Shown here: piece by piece, positions 55,529 to 64,000 of the stretch
Layout: each line of letters starts with the position of its first letter
How positions within the stretch are numbered: position 1 is the first letter of the stretch
Assembly (NCBI RefSeq): GCF_014635885.1
Contig: NZ_BMDR01000008.1
Coordinates: 62,001-126,000, forward strand
Length of the DNA: 64,000 nt
Source of the DNA: Acinetobacter vivianii
GTDB lineage: Bacteria; Pseudomonadota; Gammaproteobacteria; Pseudomonadales; Moraxellaceae
Direction of reading: 5' to 3'
Translations under genes and position numbers: made by a program
The notes under the pieces: generated by a model
Databases searched by the model: none
Told to the model about the DNA's origin: nothing
Seen by the model: the letters and a program-made list of their open reading frames with translations, nothing else

Positions 55529-55626
55529 GACTAAAGTGCTATTGTGCTGGGGCAAAACATAATTCTAAGTGCAATTGTGAGAGGGATCTAAAATCGCAAT
55601 TGCACAGCAAAAAAGCAGGCACAAAA

Positions 55627-56280
55627 ATGATTACCTTACATTATCTACAATGCTCACGTTCGTTCCGCATCCTGTGGGCATTAGAAGAACTTGGGATTGA
55701 TTATCAGGTTGAGTATTATCAAAGGTTGCCGAGTTATGGCGCACCTGAGAGCCTCAAGAATATTCATCCTTTAGGTAAAGCCCCGATTTTGGTAGATGAT
55801 CAAGAGGTGATTGTTGAGTCTGCTGTGATCCTGGATTATTTGCAGCAAGAATATGATTCACAACAGCTATTCAAACCACAATCAACTAAAGAACATCGGC
55901 AATATGCTTACTGGATGCACTATGCAGAAGGCTCTTTAATGCCTTTATTGGTCATGACTTTGGTGATGAATAGTGTCAGCAAACATGTACCTTGGGTGAT
56001 TCGTCCGATTGCCGAAAAAATTACAGGTGGTGTAAAAGCAAGTTTTGTTCGTCCACGGGTGAAAGAACATATTCTGTACCTTGAGCAATATTTATCAGAA
56101 CATGATTATTTTGCGGGAGATTTTTCCTTCGCAGATATTCAAATGGCATTTCCATTAATTGCGATTCAAAACCGTTTGCATGGTAAGTATCCGAATATTC
56201 AGGCCTTTGTACAGCGTGTACAGCAACGTTCTGCATTTCAAAAGGCAGAGCAGAAAAGCTTGCATTCGCAATGTGCCTAA
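55627..56280 (+). CDS. Glutathione S-transferase family protein
   Basis: The 217-residue protein has the GST N-terminal domain MITLHYLQCSRSFRILWALE with catalytic-type serine/cysteine and VIVESAVILDYLQQEY, then an all-helical C-terminal domain. The class is not clear. The frame opens at 55600 but ATG 55627 starts the thioredoxin fold. It closes the PadR-DUF3861-DUF2798-pirin-OsmC run and ends at a bidirectional terminator. Confidence 0.85.
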   Translation: MITLHYLQCSRSFRILWALEELGIDYQVEYYQRLPSYGAPESLKNIHPLGKAPILVDDQEVIVESAVILDYLQQEYDSQQLFKPQSTKEHRQYAYWMHYAEGSLMPLLVMTLVMNSVSKHVPWVIRPIAEKITGGVKASFVRPRVKEHILYLEQYLSEHDYFAGDFSFADIQMAFPLIAIQNRLHGKYPNIQAFVQRVQQRSAFQKAEQKSLHSQCA

Positions 56281-56297
56281 ATCTGAACAGTAAAAAA

Positions 56298-56314
56298 GGG
56301 AGCAACTCGCTCCC
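56298..56314. terminator. Bidirectional terminator between GST and SPOR genes
   Basis: GGGAGC-AACTC-GCTCCC hairpin with a run of A before and T after, between convergent genes. Confidence 0.9.
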
Positions 56315-56333
56315 TTTTTTATTAGATATCCAG

Positions 56334-56942
56334 TTAGTGTTTAATTACGATTGAATCAATGCCACTATGTTGTAATGTTTGTTGAGCTGCAAGCGCCGAC
56401 TCTTGGCTATCATAAGGGCCAGAGAAAACGCGATACCATGTCTGACCATTTTCAACACTTTTTACCACATCCGCAGACAAGCCATTCAAGATGATTTCTG
56501 CACGACGTGCATCCGCACTATCAGGATCAGGATAGCTGCGTACTTGTAAAATGTAGGTTGCGCGTGCTGGTGCAACAGGTTCACTTGGGGTGAGGCCCGC
56601 TGGATCTTCTGCTGTGGTGGTTTCAGGTTTTGGTGACTCAATAATTACGACATTACCTTGTTGCTTGGTCTCTGGCACCGCCTGTTCAGGGATTGGTGTG
56701 ACTTGCTGCTGAGGGAGCAAATCATAGAAACGGTAGTCTTTATTGGTGTTTTCTTCTTGGTAATGCTCGGAAGTAACCTGATTTTTGGTTGGGACAGGTT
56801 GCCAAGGCTGCCAAAGCATCAGCATGACAGCTGCACATAGGATCGCAAGAATAGCGACAAGCATTCCTAACCACTTCGGAATGAGCGGTTTTTTAGGCTT
56901 GTTTGGTCGTTCAGATACACCACGTTGCGTTTTTCCAAACAC
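56334..56942 (-). CDS. SPOR-domain inner-membrane protein (FtsN-like)
   Basis: The 202-residue protein has a basic cytoplasmic N-terminus, one membrane helix (WLGMLVAILAILCAAVMLML) and a Pro/Glu-rich periplasmic linker. The C-terminal SPOR domain starts ATYILQVRSYPDPDSADARR and has TWYRVFSGPYDSQESALAA. SPOR domains bind denuded peptidoglycan at the division site. The layout and place after argS match the cell-division SPOR protein seen after argS in many gamma-proteobacteria. It lies 206 bases downstream of argS. Confidence 0.85.
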   Translation of the reverse strand: MFGKTQRGVSERPNKPKKPLIPKWLGMLVAILAILCAAVMLMLWQPWQPVPTKNQVTSEHYQEENTNKDYRFYDLLPQQQVTPIPEQAVPETKQQGNVVIIESPKPETTTAEDPAGLTPSEPVAPARATYILQVRSYPDPDSADARRAEIILNGLSADVVKSVENGQTWYRVFSGPYDSQESALAAQQTLQHSGIDSIVIKH

Positions 56943-57148
56943 CGGAAATTCCTCTTGATCCTATTCGTTTATTTGTAACTTGAATTTACTTAAAAACAAA
57001 GCATTATGTTTAAAAATAATGCTTTGTTTACCATATTGTTTAAAAATGATGGCTTAAGTTTACATGGCTTTAAGCTTTGCTGTTTTACAGCCCACCTCAA
57101 GCATAGCTTTCGGTCTTGCAGCCATGTGTGAAGCTTCGCTTCACTTTA

Positions 57149-58939
57149 TTACATGGCTTCAGGAGCGGATACACCGAGCAATTCTAAGCCATTGCGTAAC
57201 ACTTGCTGTACGTTGATTGAAAGCAATAAACGCGCTTGTGTCAATTCAACATCATCGCCCAATACTTTATGTTCATTGTACCAAGCATGGAACAGGGCAG
57301 CTAACTCTTTGAGGTAGTTACCAATCTGATGCGGTTCATAGGCATTGGCTGCACGTACCAGAATATCTGGATAAGCGGCAAGTTTAGACAAGATCTCGGT
57401 TTCAGCATCGAGTTCTAAACGGTTGGCATGTTCGCGTGCTGCGCTTAGGTCTAAATTAAGACCCGTTGTCGCTGCTTTTTCTAACATACGGCAAATACGT
57501 GCATGCGCATATTGGATGTAATACACCGCATTGTCTTTGCTTTGAGAAACTGCAAGATCAAGGTCAAAGTCGATGTGCTGTTCAGATTTACGCATCACAT
57601 AGTAGAAACGGGCAGCATCGTTACCCACTTCCTTACGCAAGTCACGTAAAGTCACGAACTGACCTGAACGAGATGACATTTGCACCATCTCACCGCCACG
57701 CCATAAGCTCACGAACTGAACTAAAAGTACCGTCAATTTCTTCGAGTCATAACCCATTGCATCAATGGCAGCTTTTACACGTGAAATATAACCGTGGTGG
57801 TCCGAACCCCAGATATCAATCAGGTCTGTATAACCACGTTGTAATTTATTCAAGTGGTAAGCAATGTCAGATGCAAAGTAAGTGGTTTGACCGTTACGAC
57901 GTTTTACAACACGGTCTTTTTCATCACCAAATTCAGTTGATTTAAACCAGATGTTGCCGTCTTTTTCGTAGAGGTAACCACGTTGATCTAGCGTTTCAAG
58001 TGCTTCATCAATCTTGTCAGTTAATGAATCTTCGCTGAACCATTTGTCGAAGGTTACACCAAAGTCAGCTAGATCATCTTTAATATCATCCAGAATGGCA
58101 TGTAAAGCTGCCTGATGGAACACGCGATAAGCTGCACCCAAGTGTTGTTGCGAGTTCGCAATCAAACCATCAATGTGCTTTTCTTTATCGCCTGAAAGCA
58201 CAACTTTATTGCCTTCAGCATCAAGTTCTTCAGCATATTGCACATCTTCTGGTACATCTTTATAGATGTCAGCAACGGCACGAATGTGTGAATCGCCATC
58301 TTTATCAATAATTTCTTGTGCGATTTCTTTAACGTAGTCGCCTTGATAAGCATTTTTAGGGAAAACCAGTGTTTGCCCAGTCAATTCTAAATAACGTAAA
58401 TAAGTTGAAGTCGCCAAGATATCCATCTGACGGCCAGCATCGTTGACATAGTATTCACGATCAACTTTTGCACCCGTTGCTTCGAGTAAGTTCGCAACGG
58501 TCATGCCATACGCAGCACCACGGCCATGACCGACATGCAGGCTAGAAGTTGGGTTTGCAGAAACGAATTCGACCTGAATTTTTTTAGTCGCATTGGCTTG
58601 GCTGCGACCATATTCATTTTTTTGTGCCTGAATCTGGTCGAGCACTGCATAACGTTGGTCTGCATTTAAAAAGAAGTTAATAAAACCAGGACCTGCAATT
58701 TCTGCTTTGGTAATGTCAGCGACTTCTGGAAGTGCTGCCAGAATTTTTTCAGCAAGATCACGTGGTTTCATGCCTGCGGCTTTAGAACCGATCATGGCAA
58801 TATTTGAAGCAAAGTCTCCGTGACTTCGGTCTTTGGTACGGGTTAAATGGCTCGTGTTGGTCCAATCTGAAGGGAGTACACCTTGCTGTTGCAGGGTTTG
58901 TACCGCATGATCAAGAGCTGCTTGTATTGCCGTATTCAT
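57149..58939 (-). CDS. argS: Arginyl-tRNA synthetase
   Basis: The 596-residue class I synthetase has the HIGH-type motif SLHVGHGRG (HVGH at residues 135-138). An N-terminal additional domain stands before it, and a C-terminal anticodon-binding domain ends in the conserved NGLELLGVSAPEAM. It charges tRNA-Arg with arginine. Size is as expected. It is followed on the same strand by the SPOR-domain gene. No clear terminator lies between the two. Confidence 0.97.
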   Translation of the reverse strand: MNTAIQAALDHAVQTLQQQGVLPSDWTNTSHLTRTKDRSHGDFASNIAMIGSKAAGMKPRDLAEKILAALPEVADITKAEIAGPGFINFFLNADQRYAVLDQIQAQKNEYGRSQANATKKIQVEFVSANPTSSLHVGHGRGAAYGMTVANLLEATGAKVDREYYVNDAGRQMDILATSTYLRYLELTGQTLVFPKNAYQGDYVKEIAQEIIDKDGDSHIRAVADIYKDVPEDVQYAEELDAEGNKVVLSGDKEKHIDGLIANSQQHLGAAYRVFHQAALHAILDDIKDDLADFGVTFDKWFSEDSLTDKIDEALETLDQRGYLYEKDGNIWFKSTEFGDEKDRVVKRRNGQTTYFASDIAYHLNKLQRGYTDLIDIWGSDHHGYISRVKAAIDAMGYDSKKLTVLLVQFVSLWRGGEMVQMSSRSGQFVTLRDLRKEVGNDAARFYYVMRKSEQHIDFDLDLAVSQSKDNAVYYIQYAHARICRMLEKAATTGLNLDLSAAREHANRLELDAETEILSKLAAYPDILVRAANAYEPHQIGNYLKELAALFHAWYNEHKVLGDDVELTQARLLLSINVQQVLRNGLELLGVSAPEAM

Positions 58940-59113
58940 AGTTACCGAAAATAAATGTCGCGGAAAAACGTCAAATATAGCAAACTTTGCAGGCTTAAGG
59001 GGAGAGTGATTTAGCTGGAATTCACATATTCCGGTAAATCTTTTGTCAGTTCTTGTTTTTGTAGTTGCAGAATAGATGCTATATTATTGAATAACATAGC
59101 ATCTTTCGATTTT

Positions 59114-60034
59114 TTAATCTTCTAAAACCTGTTCCAGCAATTCATCGCTTGGCGCAAAATAATAAGCACCATCGATTGCAGTGGTAAAATGCAATAAGCG
59201 GTCATGGATGCCATCTCCAGCTGTTCCAAACATGCGCTTAAGCATTTCATCAATGATGCTTAAATTGTTGGTATAAGCCACAAAGAAAAGTCCTTGTTCG
59301 CCTTTACCATCTCCATAAGGTAGGCTGTGACGCAAGATTTCCATTTCTTCGCCTTCATCATCTTCAACGACTGTACGCGCGACATGTGAGTTTTCTGGTT
59401 TTACGTCATCATCGAGTTCAATCGATTCAAGTTTGGTACGACCAAATACATGTTCTTGCGCATCCACTTTGAGCTGGCGCCATTTGACTAGGTCATGCGT
59501 ATAGCGCTGAGCAAAGATAAAACTGCCATCTGCAAAAGCACCCGCTTCTTCAGGAAGTAAAGCCGCCTCAGCACGATCATCAGGGAATTGTGGATTCTCT
59601 GTTCCATCAATAAAGCCTGTCATGTCACGACCGTCGAAGAAACGGAAGCAGGCACGCTCATCCAGTACTTCAACTTTATCCTGAATGCCAGTAAAGAAGG
59701 CCTGACTCATGGCAAAGCAGATATCTGCACGCGCACTGGCAATATGGATAAAGACATCAGCTGGCACTACTGGCATGTTAAATGCCCCACTTTGAGGGTC
59801 AAGTTGCTTGAACCCTTCAGGTGTTTGTGCATAAAGTTTTGCCCAAAGTTCAGGACCGAAGGCGATAGCCGTTTTGATCTGGTCATTGGGATGTTGAGTG
59901 ATTAAACGATCGCGCGTTGAAAGTAGAGCTTCAATCTGTTGTTTTAATTCAGCAATGTTTAAGTCTTTTAAACGTAACACAATAAAGCGTGCATGATCAG
60001 AAGGTAATGGAAGAATGACAGATTGCGCAGTCAT
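59114..60034 (-). CDS. Dyp-type heme peroxidase
   Basis: The 306-residue protein has the Dyp signature GFIDGTENP (residues 140-148, catalytic aspartate 143). NSHVARTVVED contains the expected proximal histidine, and EILRHSLPYGDGKGEQGLFF the distal arginine. No Tat signal is present, so it is cytoplasmic or enters an encapsulin shell; no encapsulin gene is near. It resembles the YfeX/class B-type group. GGAGAT precedes the start. Confidence 0.9.
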   Translation of the reverse strand: MTAQSVILPLPSDHARFIVLRLKDLNIAELKQQIEALLSTRDRLITQHPNDQIKTAIAFGPELWAKLYAQTPEGFKQLDPQSGAFNMPVVPADVFIHIASARADICFAMSQAFFTGIQDKVEVLDERACFRFFDGRDMTGFIDGTENPQFPDDRAEAALLPEEAGAFADGSFIFAQRYTHDLVKWRQLKVDAQEHVFGRTKLESIELDDDVKPENSHVARTVVEDDEGEEMEILRHSLPYGDGKGEQGLFFVAYTNNLSIIDEMLKRMFGTAGDGIHDRLLHFTTAIDGAYYFAPSDELLEQVLED

Positions 60035-60190
60035 TAAAATCTCCTTAGTGTTTAAGGGATAAAAAAAGAATTATTGTGCCTGATGTTAGGAGAGCTGAGT
60101 AGCTTATTTATGCAATTTTGTTGCCTAAAAAAGCATCGTAACTTGTCAATAAAACAGTATAATTCACCTTTTCGTTTTGATGCTGTGCTT

Positions 60191-60814
60191 ATGTCTTTGC
60201 AGGTTTGGTTTGCTTTTATGTTGGCGTGTTGGGTGATTAGCATCTCGCCAGGCGCAGGCGCAATTGCATCTATGTCGAGTGGTCTCAATTATGGTTTTCG
60301 GCATGGTTACTGGAATGTGATTGGCTTACAGATCGCATTGATGATTCAATTCTTGATCGTGGCCGCAGGGGTAGGGGTGCTGTTTGCGACAACGCCGTGG
60401 GCTTTTCAGGCGGTGAAATGGTTTGGTGTCGCTTATCTGATTTATCTGGCCTATAAGCAGTGGACTGCACCTGTTCAAACGATTGAGATTCAGCAGGAAC
60501 AATATCAATCTGCTTTCGCCTTAATCTTGAAAGGCTTTGTGGTGAATATGAGTAATCCGAAAGCGATTGTCTTTTTGCTTGCTGTTTTGCCTCAGTTTCT
60601 GGATCTGAGCCGACCACAGTGGCTGCAATACCTGATTATGGCGATCACGATGGTGATCATTGATCTGATTGTGATGGCGGGATATACAGGACTGGCATCG
60701 AAAGTACTCAGGCTGTTGCGCTCACCCTCACAGCAAAAGTATTTAAATCGTGGTTTTGCTGTGATGTTTAGTGGCGCAGCACTGTTATTAAGTGCGATTC
60801 AACAGTCAAGCTAA
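60191..60814 (+). CDS. LysE/RhtB-family amino acid exporter
   Basis: The 207-residue membrane protein starts MSLQVWFAFMLACWVISISPGAGAIASMSSGL with the P-G-A turn in place of PGP; the core is ISISPGAGAIASM. It has about six helices and the FVVNMSNPKAIVFLLAVLPQF motif of RhtB proteins. It probably exports an amino acid such as homoserine or threonine. The frame opens at 60074, but ATG 60191 starts the family's N-terminus. It converges with znuB, eight bases apart. Confidence 0.83.
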   Translation: MSLQVWFAFMLACWVISISPGAGAIASMSSGLNYGFRHGYWNVIGLQIALMIQFLIVAAGVGVLFATTPWAFQAVKWFGVAYLIYLAYKQWTAPVQTIEIQQEQYQSAFALILKGFVVNMSNPKAIVFLLAVLPQFLDLSRPQWLQYLIMAITMVIIDLIVMAGYTGLASKVLRLLRSPSQQKYLNRGFAVMFSGAALLLSAIQQSS

Positions 60815-60821
60815 TAGCCGA

Positions 60822-61631
60822 TTAGGCAGATTGAGCTTGGCTTTTTAATTTTTGTACGAGGAAAATAGTGGCAAAGCAGAGTGCCATACATAAAACAATG
60901 CTTAAGCCCGTCGAAATATTGAGCGCCGCACTCGACCAGAGACCGACCGTCACACCGAATTGAGCCAGTACAAAGGCCCAGATCACCATTTGTTTTGGAG
61001 AATGGGCCAGTAGGCGAGCGCTCAGCGCTGGAATCACCAGCAAGGCACCCATCAATAATGAACCCACCGCACGTAATGCCAACACCGTAAATAATGCCAG
61101 TAGCAACATAAAGATTAAACGTTGCCAGTTGGCGCTGACGCCTTCACTCATGGCAATATCTGGATCAATGGCAATTTGAATCTGCGCTGACCATGAACGA
61201 TAGAGTACGATCAATGCTGCCGCAATGACGACCGCAAACATAGGTAAATCAGTCCATTCAATGCTGAGCAGATCACCAAACAAATAGCTAAGCAACTCTG
61301 GACGCAAGCTTGGTACCTGTTGAATCAACAGTAGGCCAGAACAGAGCAGGGTGGCAGAGCTTAAAGCCAGCAATGCATCATTCGGTAAGCGCGAGTCGTG
61401 TAATACCCAGAGAATCGCCACCAGTAATAATGCCAGACAGGCGACGCCTAACCAGAACGGTAAATTGAGGATTCCTGCAATCGCAACGCCGAGCAGGGTG
61501 CCATGTGCCATGGTATCGGCAAAGAAAGACATTCTGCGCCAAAGCATCAGGCAACCGAGTGGTGCAGTCAGGAAAACCAGCAGTGAACCCATGATCCAAG
61601 CAGGTAAGAGGAGTTGTAACCATTCCATCAT
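60822..61631 (-). CDS. znuB: Zinc ABC transporter permease ZnuB
   Basis: The 269-residue membrane protein of the ABC-3 family has MSFFADTMAHGTLLGVAIAG near the N-terminus, eight or nine helices and the LRAVGSLLMGALLVIPALSARLL segment, here LRAVGSLLMGALLVIPALS. It forms the channel for zinc import. It begins three bases after the znuC stop, so both are co-translated. Two tandem ATG codons (61631, 61628) start the frame. Confidence 0.93.
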   Translation of the reverse strand: MMEWLQLLLPAWIMGSLLVFLTAPLGCLMLWRRMSFFADTMAHGTLLGVAIAGILNLPFWLGVACLALLLVAILWVLHDSRLPNDALLALSSATLLCSGLLLIQQVPSLRPELLSYLFGDLLSIEWTDLPMFAVVIAAALIVLYRSWSAQIQIAIDPDIAMSEGVSANWQRLIFMLLLALFTVLALRAVGSLLMGALLVIPALSARLLAHSPKQMVIWAFVLAQFGVTVGLWSSAALNISTGLSIVLCMALCFATIFLVQKLKSQAQSA

Positions 61632-61634
61632 GGC

Positions 61635-62423
61635 TTAGACCTTCGGCTCAGGGTGAATATGTGGGCGTGGATCATGGGTGCAAGGCTCGGCATGATCACT
61701 GTGACCGCAGTGGTTGTGATGATGCTGATAGAACATCCGTTGTGTACCAAAAATGGCCTGATATTCAGGATGTTGCTGGATACTTTCCGGTAAACCACTA
61801 CAGCAAATATGTTTGTTCAGACAGACGACACGATGAGTCCCTTGCATGACCCATTGCAAATCATGCGAGACCATCAATACGGCACAGCCATAACGTTCTG
61901 GCAGGCTACGTACATATTCGTATAGTTCTGCTTCGGACTGGATGTCCAGACCTTGCATGGGTTCATCCAGCACCAGAATATCTGGCTGACGTAATAAGGC
62001 TCTCGCAAGTAAAACCCGTTGCCGTTCGCCACCAGACAGTTGCTGTACTTTAGATGACTGTAACTTCTGGATGCCCGTATCGCGAATGATTTCTGCACGA
62101 AGCGATGCTTCGCAAACTTCCAGATCCAGTAAGTCTTGTACACGTAAGGGTAGGCTGGCAGAAGGATTAAACTTCTGTGGTACGTAAGCCAGCTTTAATT
62201 TTTTTGAGAAATGTATTTTGCCTTTAGTCGGTGACATGATCCCGAGCAGGACTTTAATTAAAGTTGATTTACCTGCACCATTGGGACCGATCAGCGTCAC
62301 AATCTCTTTTGCTTGTAGCGAAAAATCGACATTTCTCAAAATATCCCGTTCATCAAGTCGAACCGAGATACCCTCCAGTTGAATAAGTGGAGTGCTTATT
62401 GAAGTGTGCTGCACTGATGACAT
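61635..62423 (-). CDS. znuC: Zinc ABC transporter ATPase ZnuC with histidine-rich tail
   Basis: The 262-residue ATPase has Walker A GPNGAGKST, the signature LSGGERQRVLLARAL and Walker B DILVLDEPMQGLD, followed by the switch histidine in VSHDLQW. Its C-terminus carries a His-rich tail (HHHNHCGHSDHAEPCTHD and HIHPEP), which could hold zinc on the cytoplasmic side. The gene overlaps zur by 28 bases. It powers zinc uptake together with ZnuB and ZnuA. Confidence 0.94.
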   Translation of the reverse strand: MSSVQHTSISTPLIQLEGISVRLDERDILRNVDFSLQAKEIVTLIGPNGAGKSTLIKVLLGIMSPTKGKIHFSKKLKLAYVPQKFNPSASLPLRVQDLLDLEVCEASLRAEIIRDTGIQKLQSSKVQQLSGGERQRVLLARALLRQPDILVLDEPMQGLDIQSEAELYEYVRSLPERYGCAVLMVSHDLQWVMQGTHRVVCLNKHICCSGLPESIQQHPEYQAIFGTQRMFYQHHHNHCGHSDHAEPCTHDPRPHIHPEPKV

Positions 62424-62893
62424 TTTCCAGAAATTTCAATAATGCTATGTTGAGCAGAAAACTGGTCTGAGGCAGCAAGTTGATCAAGTTGTTGGATCAG
62501 TCCCTGAGCGGAGGCTTCTTTTACAGAATGACATTCAGTGCAAATCAAAAATGCAGCCTGATGTCCTTCACGTGGGTGACAACATGGAATATAGGCATTA
62601 ATAGATGTTAAGCGGTGAATCAGACCTTTTTCTAATAAGAAATCTAAAGTGCGGTACACCGTGGGTGGCGCAGCAGGTCGATCTGCCTGACCTTTTATTT
62701 TAGCTAGCAAGTCATAAGCACCCATTGGTGCAGAGGCATTCAAAATGAGTTCAAGGACTTCTTTGCGTAAAGGTGTTAGGCGTGCGCCAGTCGCAGTACA
62801 TAAAATTTCTGCTTCAGCAAGTCGCGCTTTAATATCGTGATGACCGTGAACACCATGTAAAGCATTGTCATGTTCATGTGAACAAGAACTCAT
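62396..62893 (-). CDS. zur: Zinc uptake regulator Zur (Fur family)
   Basis: The 165-residue Fur-family protein has the winged-helix region TPLRKEVLELILNASAPMGA and PAAPPTVYRTLDFLLEKGLI. The zinc sites CCHPREGH, CTECH and a final KCHQC are present. An N-terminal His-rich extension (HEHDNALHGVHGHHD) is longer than in E. coli Zur. It represses zinc uptake genes when zinc is plentiful. It is the first gene of zur-znuC-znuB and is transcribed away from znuA. Zur boxes in the gap explain control of both. Confidence 0.95.
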   Translation of the reverse strand: MSSCSHEHDNALHGVHGHHDIKARLAEAEILCTATGARLTPLRKEVLELILNASAPMGAYDLLAKIKGQADRPAAPPTVYRTLDFLLEKGLIHRLTSINAYIPCCHPREGHQAAFLICTECHSVKEASAQGLIQQLDQLAASDQFSAQHSIIEISGKCHQCSTLQ

Positions 62894-63071
62894 AGATTGA
62901 CCTCATTGTTTTTGTAGAGTCTATTGATTCTTCACTGGCATAGAATGGCTCGCTGATGTCTCAATAGCCCTGCTATCATAACATGCAATTTATGATAACT
63001 ATCTATATAAGTGAAGCGCACGACGGATAGTGCGGCAAATCTGAAAATAGACATAGGTATTTTGCAACTTT

Positions 63072-63086
63072 TGTTATATTATAACA
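63072..63086. promoter_or_regulatory. Zur box in front of znuA
   Basis: TGTTATATTATAACA is a perfect palindrome matching the Zur core TGTTATA-N-TATAACA. It lies 28 bases before the znuA start, in the place of the promoter. A degenerate ATAACATG/CATGTTAT-like stretch at about 62970-62998 may be a second site for the zur side. Confidence 0.85.
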
Positions 63087-63113
63087 TGCTTCGCCAAATT
63101 GAGTAATATTGTG

Positions 63114-63953
63114 ATGTCCCGCCTAATTGTTCTCGTCTTGTTTTCAATGTTAAGCACATGGGGCTGGACACAAAGCTTGGTGGTTTCAACACATCCAATT
63201 TACCTGATTGCGAAAGAAGTCACGGAAGGGGTGGAAGAACCTGTTCTTTTATTGAAAGACCAAAGTGGTCATGATGTACAACTAACACCTGCACACCGTA
63301 AAGCGATTCAGGATGCTTCTCTCGTTATCTGGTTAGGCAAGTCGCATGAAGCGCCCCTCGAAAAGATGTTGAATCAGAACCGTAAAGCGATTGCGCTATT
63401 AGACTCTGGTATTTTAACCGTCTTGCCACAGCGTAACCTGCGTGGTGCATCTTTGGCGAACACAGTGGATAGCCATGTCTGGTTAGAACCAAATAATGCC
63501 GTACGTATTGCGTTCTTTATTGCAACTTTACGTTCACAACAACATCCAGAAAATAAAGCCAAATATCTTGCCAATGCCAAAGCATTCTCACAACAAATGC
63601 TGCAGGCATCACAACAATATGAAAGCTCAAGCAAGGCGAAAAACTACTGGTCTTATCACGATGCCTATCAGTATCTGGAAAGAGCATTAAATCTAAAATT
63701 TGCGGGCGCTTTGACCGATGATCCACATATTGCACCGACAGCAGCGCAAATTAAGTACTTAAGAGACAATCGTCCGCAGAATAAAATGTGCTTATTGGCC
63801 GAAACGACAGCAAGTTCGAGTCAGTACCAAAAAATGAACCCAGTAGTTTTCCAATCCGTCGATGAAAGCATGCGTGGGGAAGACGATTTTGTAACAGCGT
63901 GGAAAAAATTGGCTTCAAAAACTGATAAGTGCGTAATAAGTGCACAAAATTGA
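63114..63953 (+). CDS. znuA: Zinc-binding periplasmic protein ZnuA
   Basis: The 279-residue cluster 9 solute-binding protein has a signal peptide (LIVLVLFSMLSTWGWTQS). The zinc histidines lie in QSGHDVQLTPAH, DSHVWLEP and SYHDAYQYLE. It delivers zinc to ZnuB. The His/Asp-rich flexible loop found in many ZnuA proteins is absent here. ATG 63114 is taken as start since it begins the signal peptide; the frame opens at a TTG at 63099. The promoter region carries a perfect Zur box. Confidence 0.92.
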   Translation: MSRLIVLVLFSMLSTWGWTQSLVVSTHPIYLIAKEVTEGVEEPVLLLKDQSGHDVQLTPAHRKAIQDASLVIWLGKSHEAPLEKMLNQNRKAIALLDSGILTVLPQRNLRGASLANTVDSHVWLEPNNAVRIAFFIATLRSQQHPENKAKYLANAKAFSQQMLQASQQYESSSKAKNYWSYHDAYQYLERALNLKFAGALTDDPHIAPTAAQIKYLRDNRPQNKMCLLAETTASSSQYQKMNPVVFQSVDESMRGEDDFVTAWKKLASKTDKCVISAQN

Positions 63954-64000
63954 TGAAAAAAATAAAAATCAATTGACTCTAGCGTCAAAAAATATGGTAA

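Noticed and set aside
63954..64000. Terminator after znuA
   Set aside because: TTGAC/GTCAA can pair weakly near 63973-63988 but no T-run follows; the window ends too soon to judge.

Overview
The window reads as a stretch of an Acinetobacter chromosome. Supporting this are the lldPRD-dld / aromatic aminotransferase / GntR-prpB-prpC-acnD block, the dad locus, guaA followed by an ANT(3'')-II-type nucleotidyltransferase, and a divergent zur-znuCB / znuA locus. A near-consensus parS site at 34.2 kb suggests the replication-origin half of the chromosome. The genus call comes from recognised gene order and protein sequences; no database search was run. I saw no insertion sequence, prophage or CRISPR array.

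Layout. 0-4.6 kb: lactate use (end of lldP, lldR, lldD, dld). 4.6-5.9 kb: aromatic aminotransferase on the minus strand. 6.3-11.9 kb: GntR regulator and 2-methylcitrate cycle genes, with three near-identical palindromic operators upstream. 12-13.8 kb: an AT-rich insert coding for a lipoprotein with a PETK tandem repeat and a small membrane protein. 14-19.3 kb: small conserved genes (zinc ribbon, DUF4126, a secreted protein, a DMT exporter, rluA, GNAT, an RraB-like protein) and a 570-base gap that may hold a structured RNA. 19.4-24.4 kb: alanine catabolism (Lrp regulator, dadA, dadX, ridA, cycA). 24.4-34.1 kb: LysR regulator and valine / 3-hydroxyisobutyrate catabolism (mmsA, mmsB, acyl-CoA synthetase, acyl-CoA dehydrogenase, enoyl-CoA hydratase, HIBYL-CoA hydrolase, MFS symporter). 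34.2-42.6 kb: parS-like site, two tRNA-Gly genes, bolA, a SirB family gene, an orphan parA, membrane proteins, guaA. 42.7-52.6 kb: the nucleotidyltransferase, a LysR / aldehyde dehydrogenase pair, and a gentisate cluster with transporter and porin. 52.7-56.3 kb: PadR regulator and small redox/stress genes (pirin, OsmC, GST). 56.3-60.8 kb: SPOR protein, argS, Dyp peroxidase, LysE exporter. 60.8-64 kb: zinc uptake (znuB, znuC, zur, znuA) with a Zur box.

The genes fit together metabolically. Valine breakdown by the mms block ends in propionyl-CoA, which the prp block turns into pyruvate and succinate. The dad block turns D- and L-alanine into pyruvate, with RidA clearing the imine made by DadA. 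The lld/dld block feeds both lactate isomers into pyruvate, and the gentisate block yields fumarate and pyruvate.

The most unusual signals are not genes. They are a 124-125 bp intergenic element present twice (between lldD and dld, and between prpB and prpC) whose two stems are kept by compensatory base changes; a candidate structured RNA near 16.7-16.9 kb; regularly spaced palindromic operators in front of the GntR and PadR genes; and the parS-like site near a parA gene that has no parB beside it.
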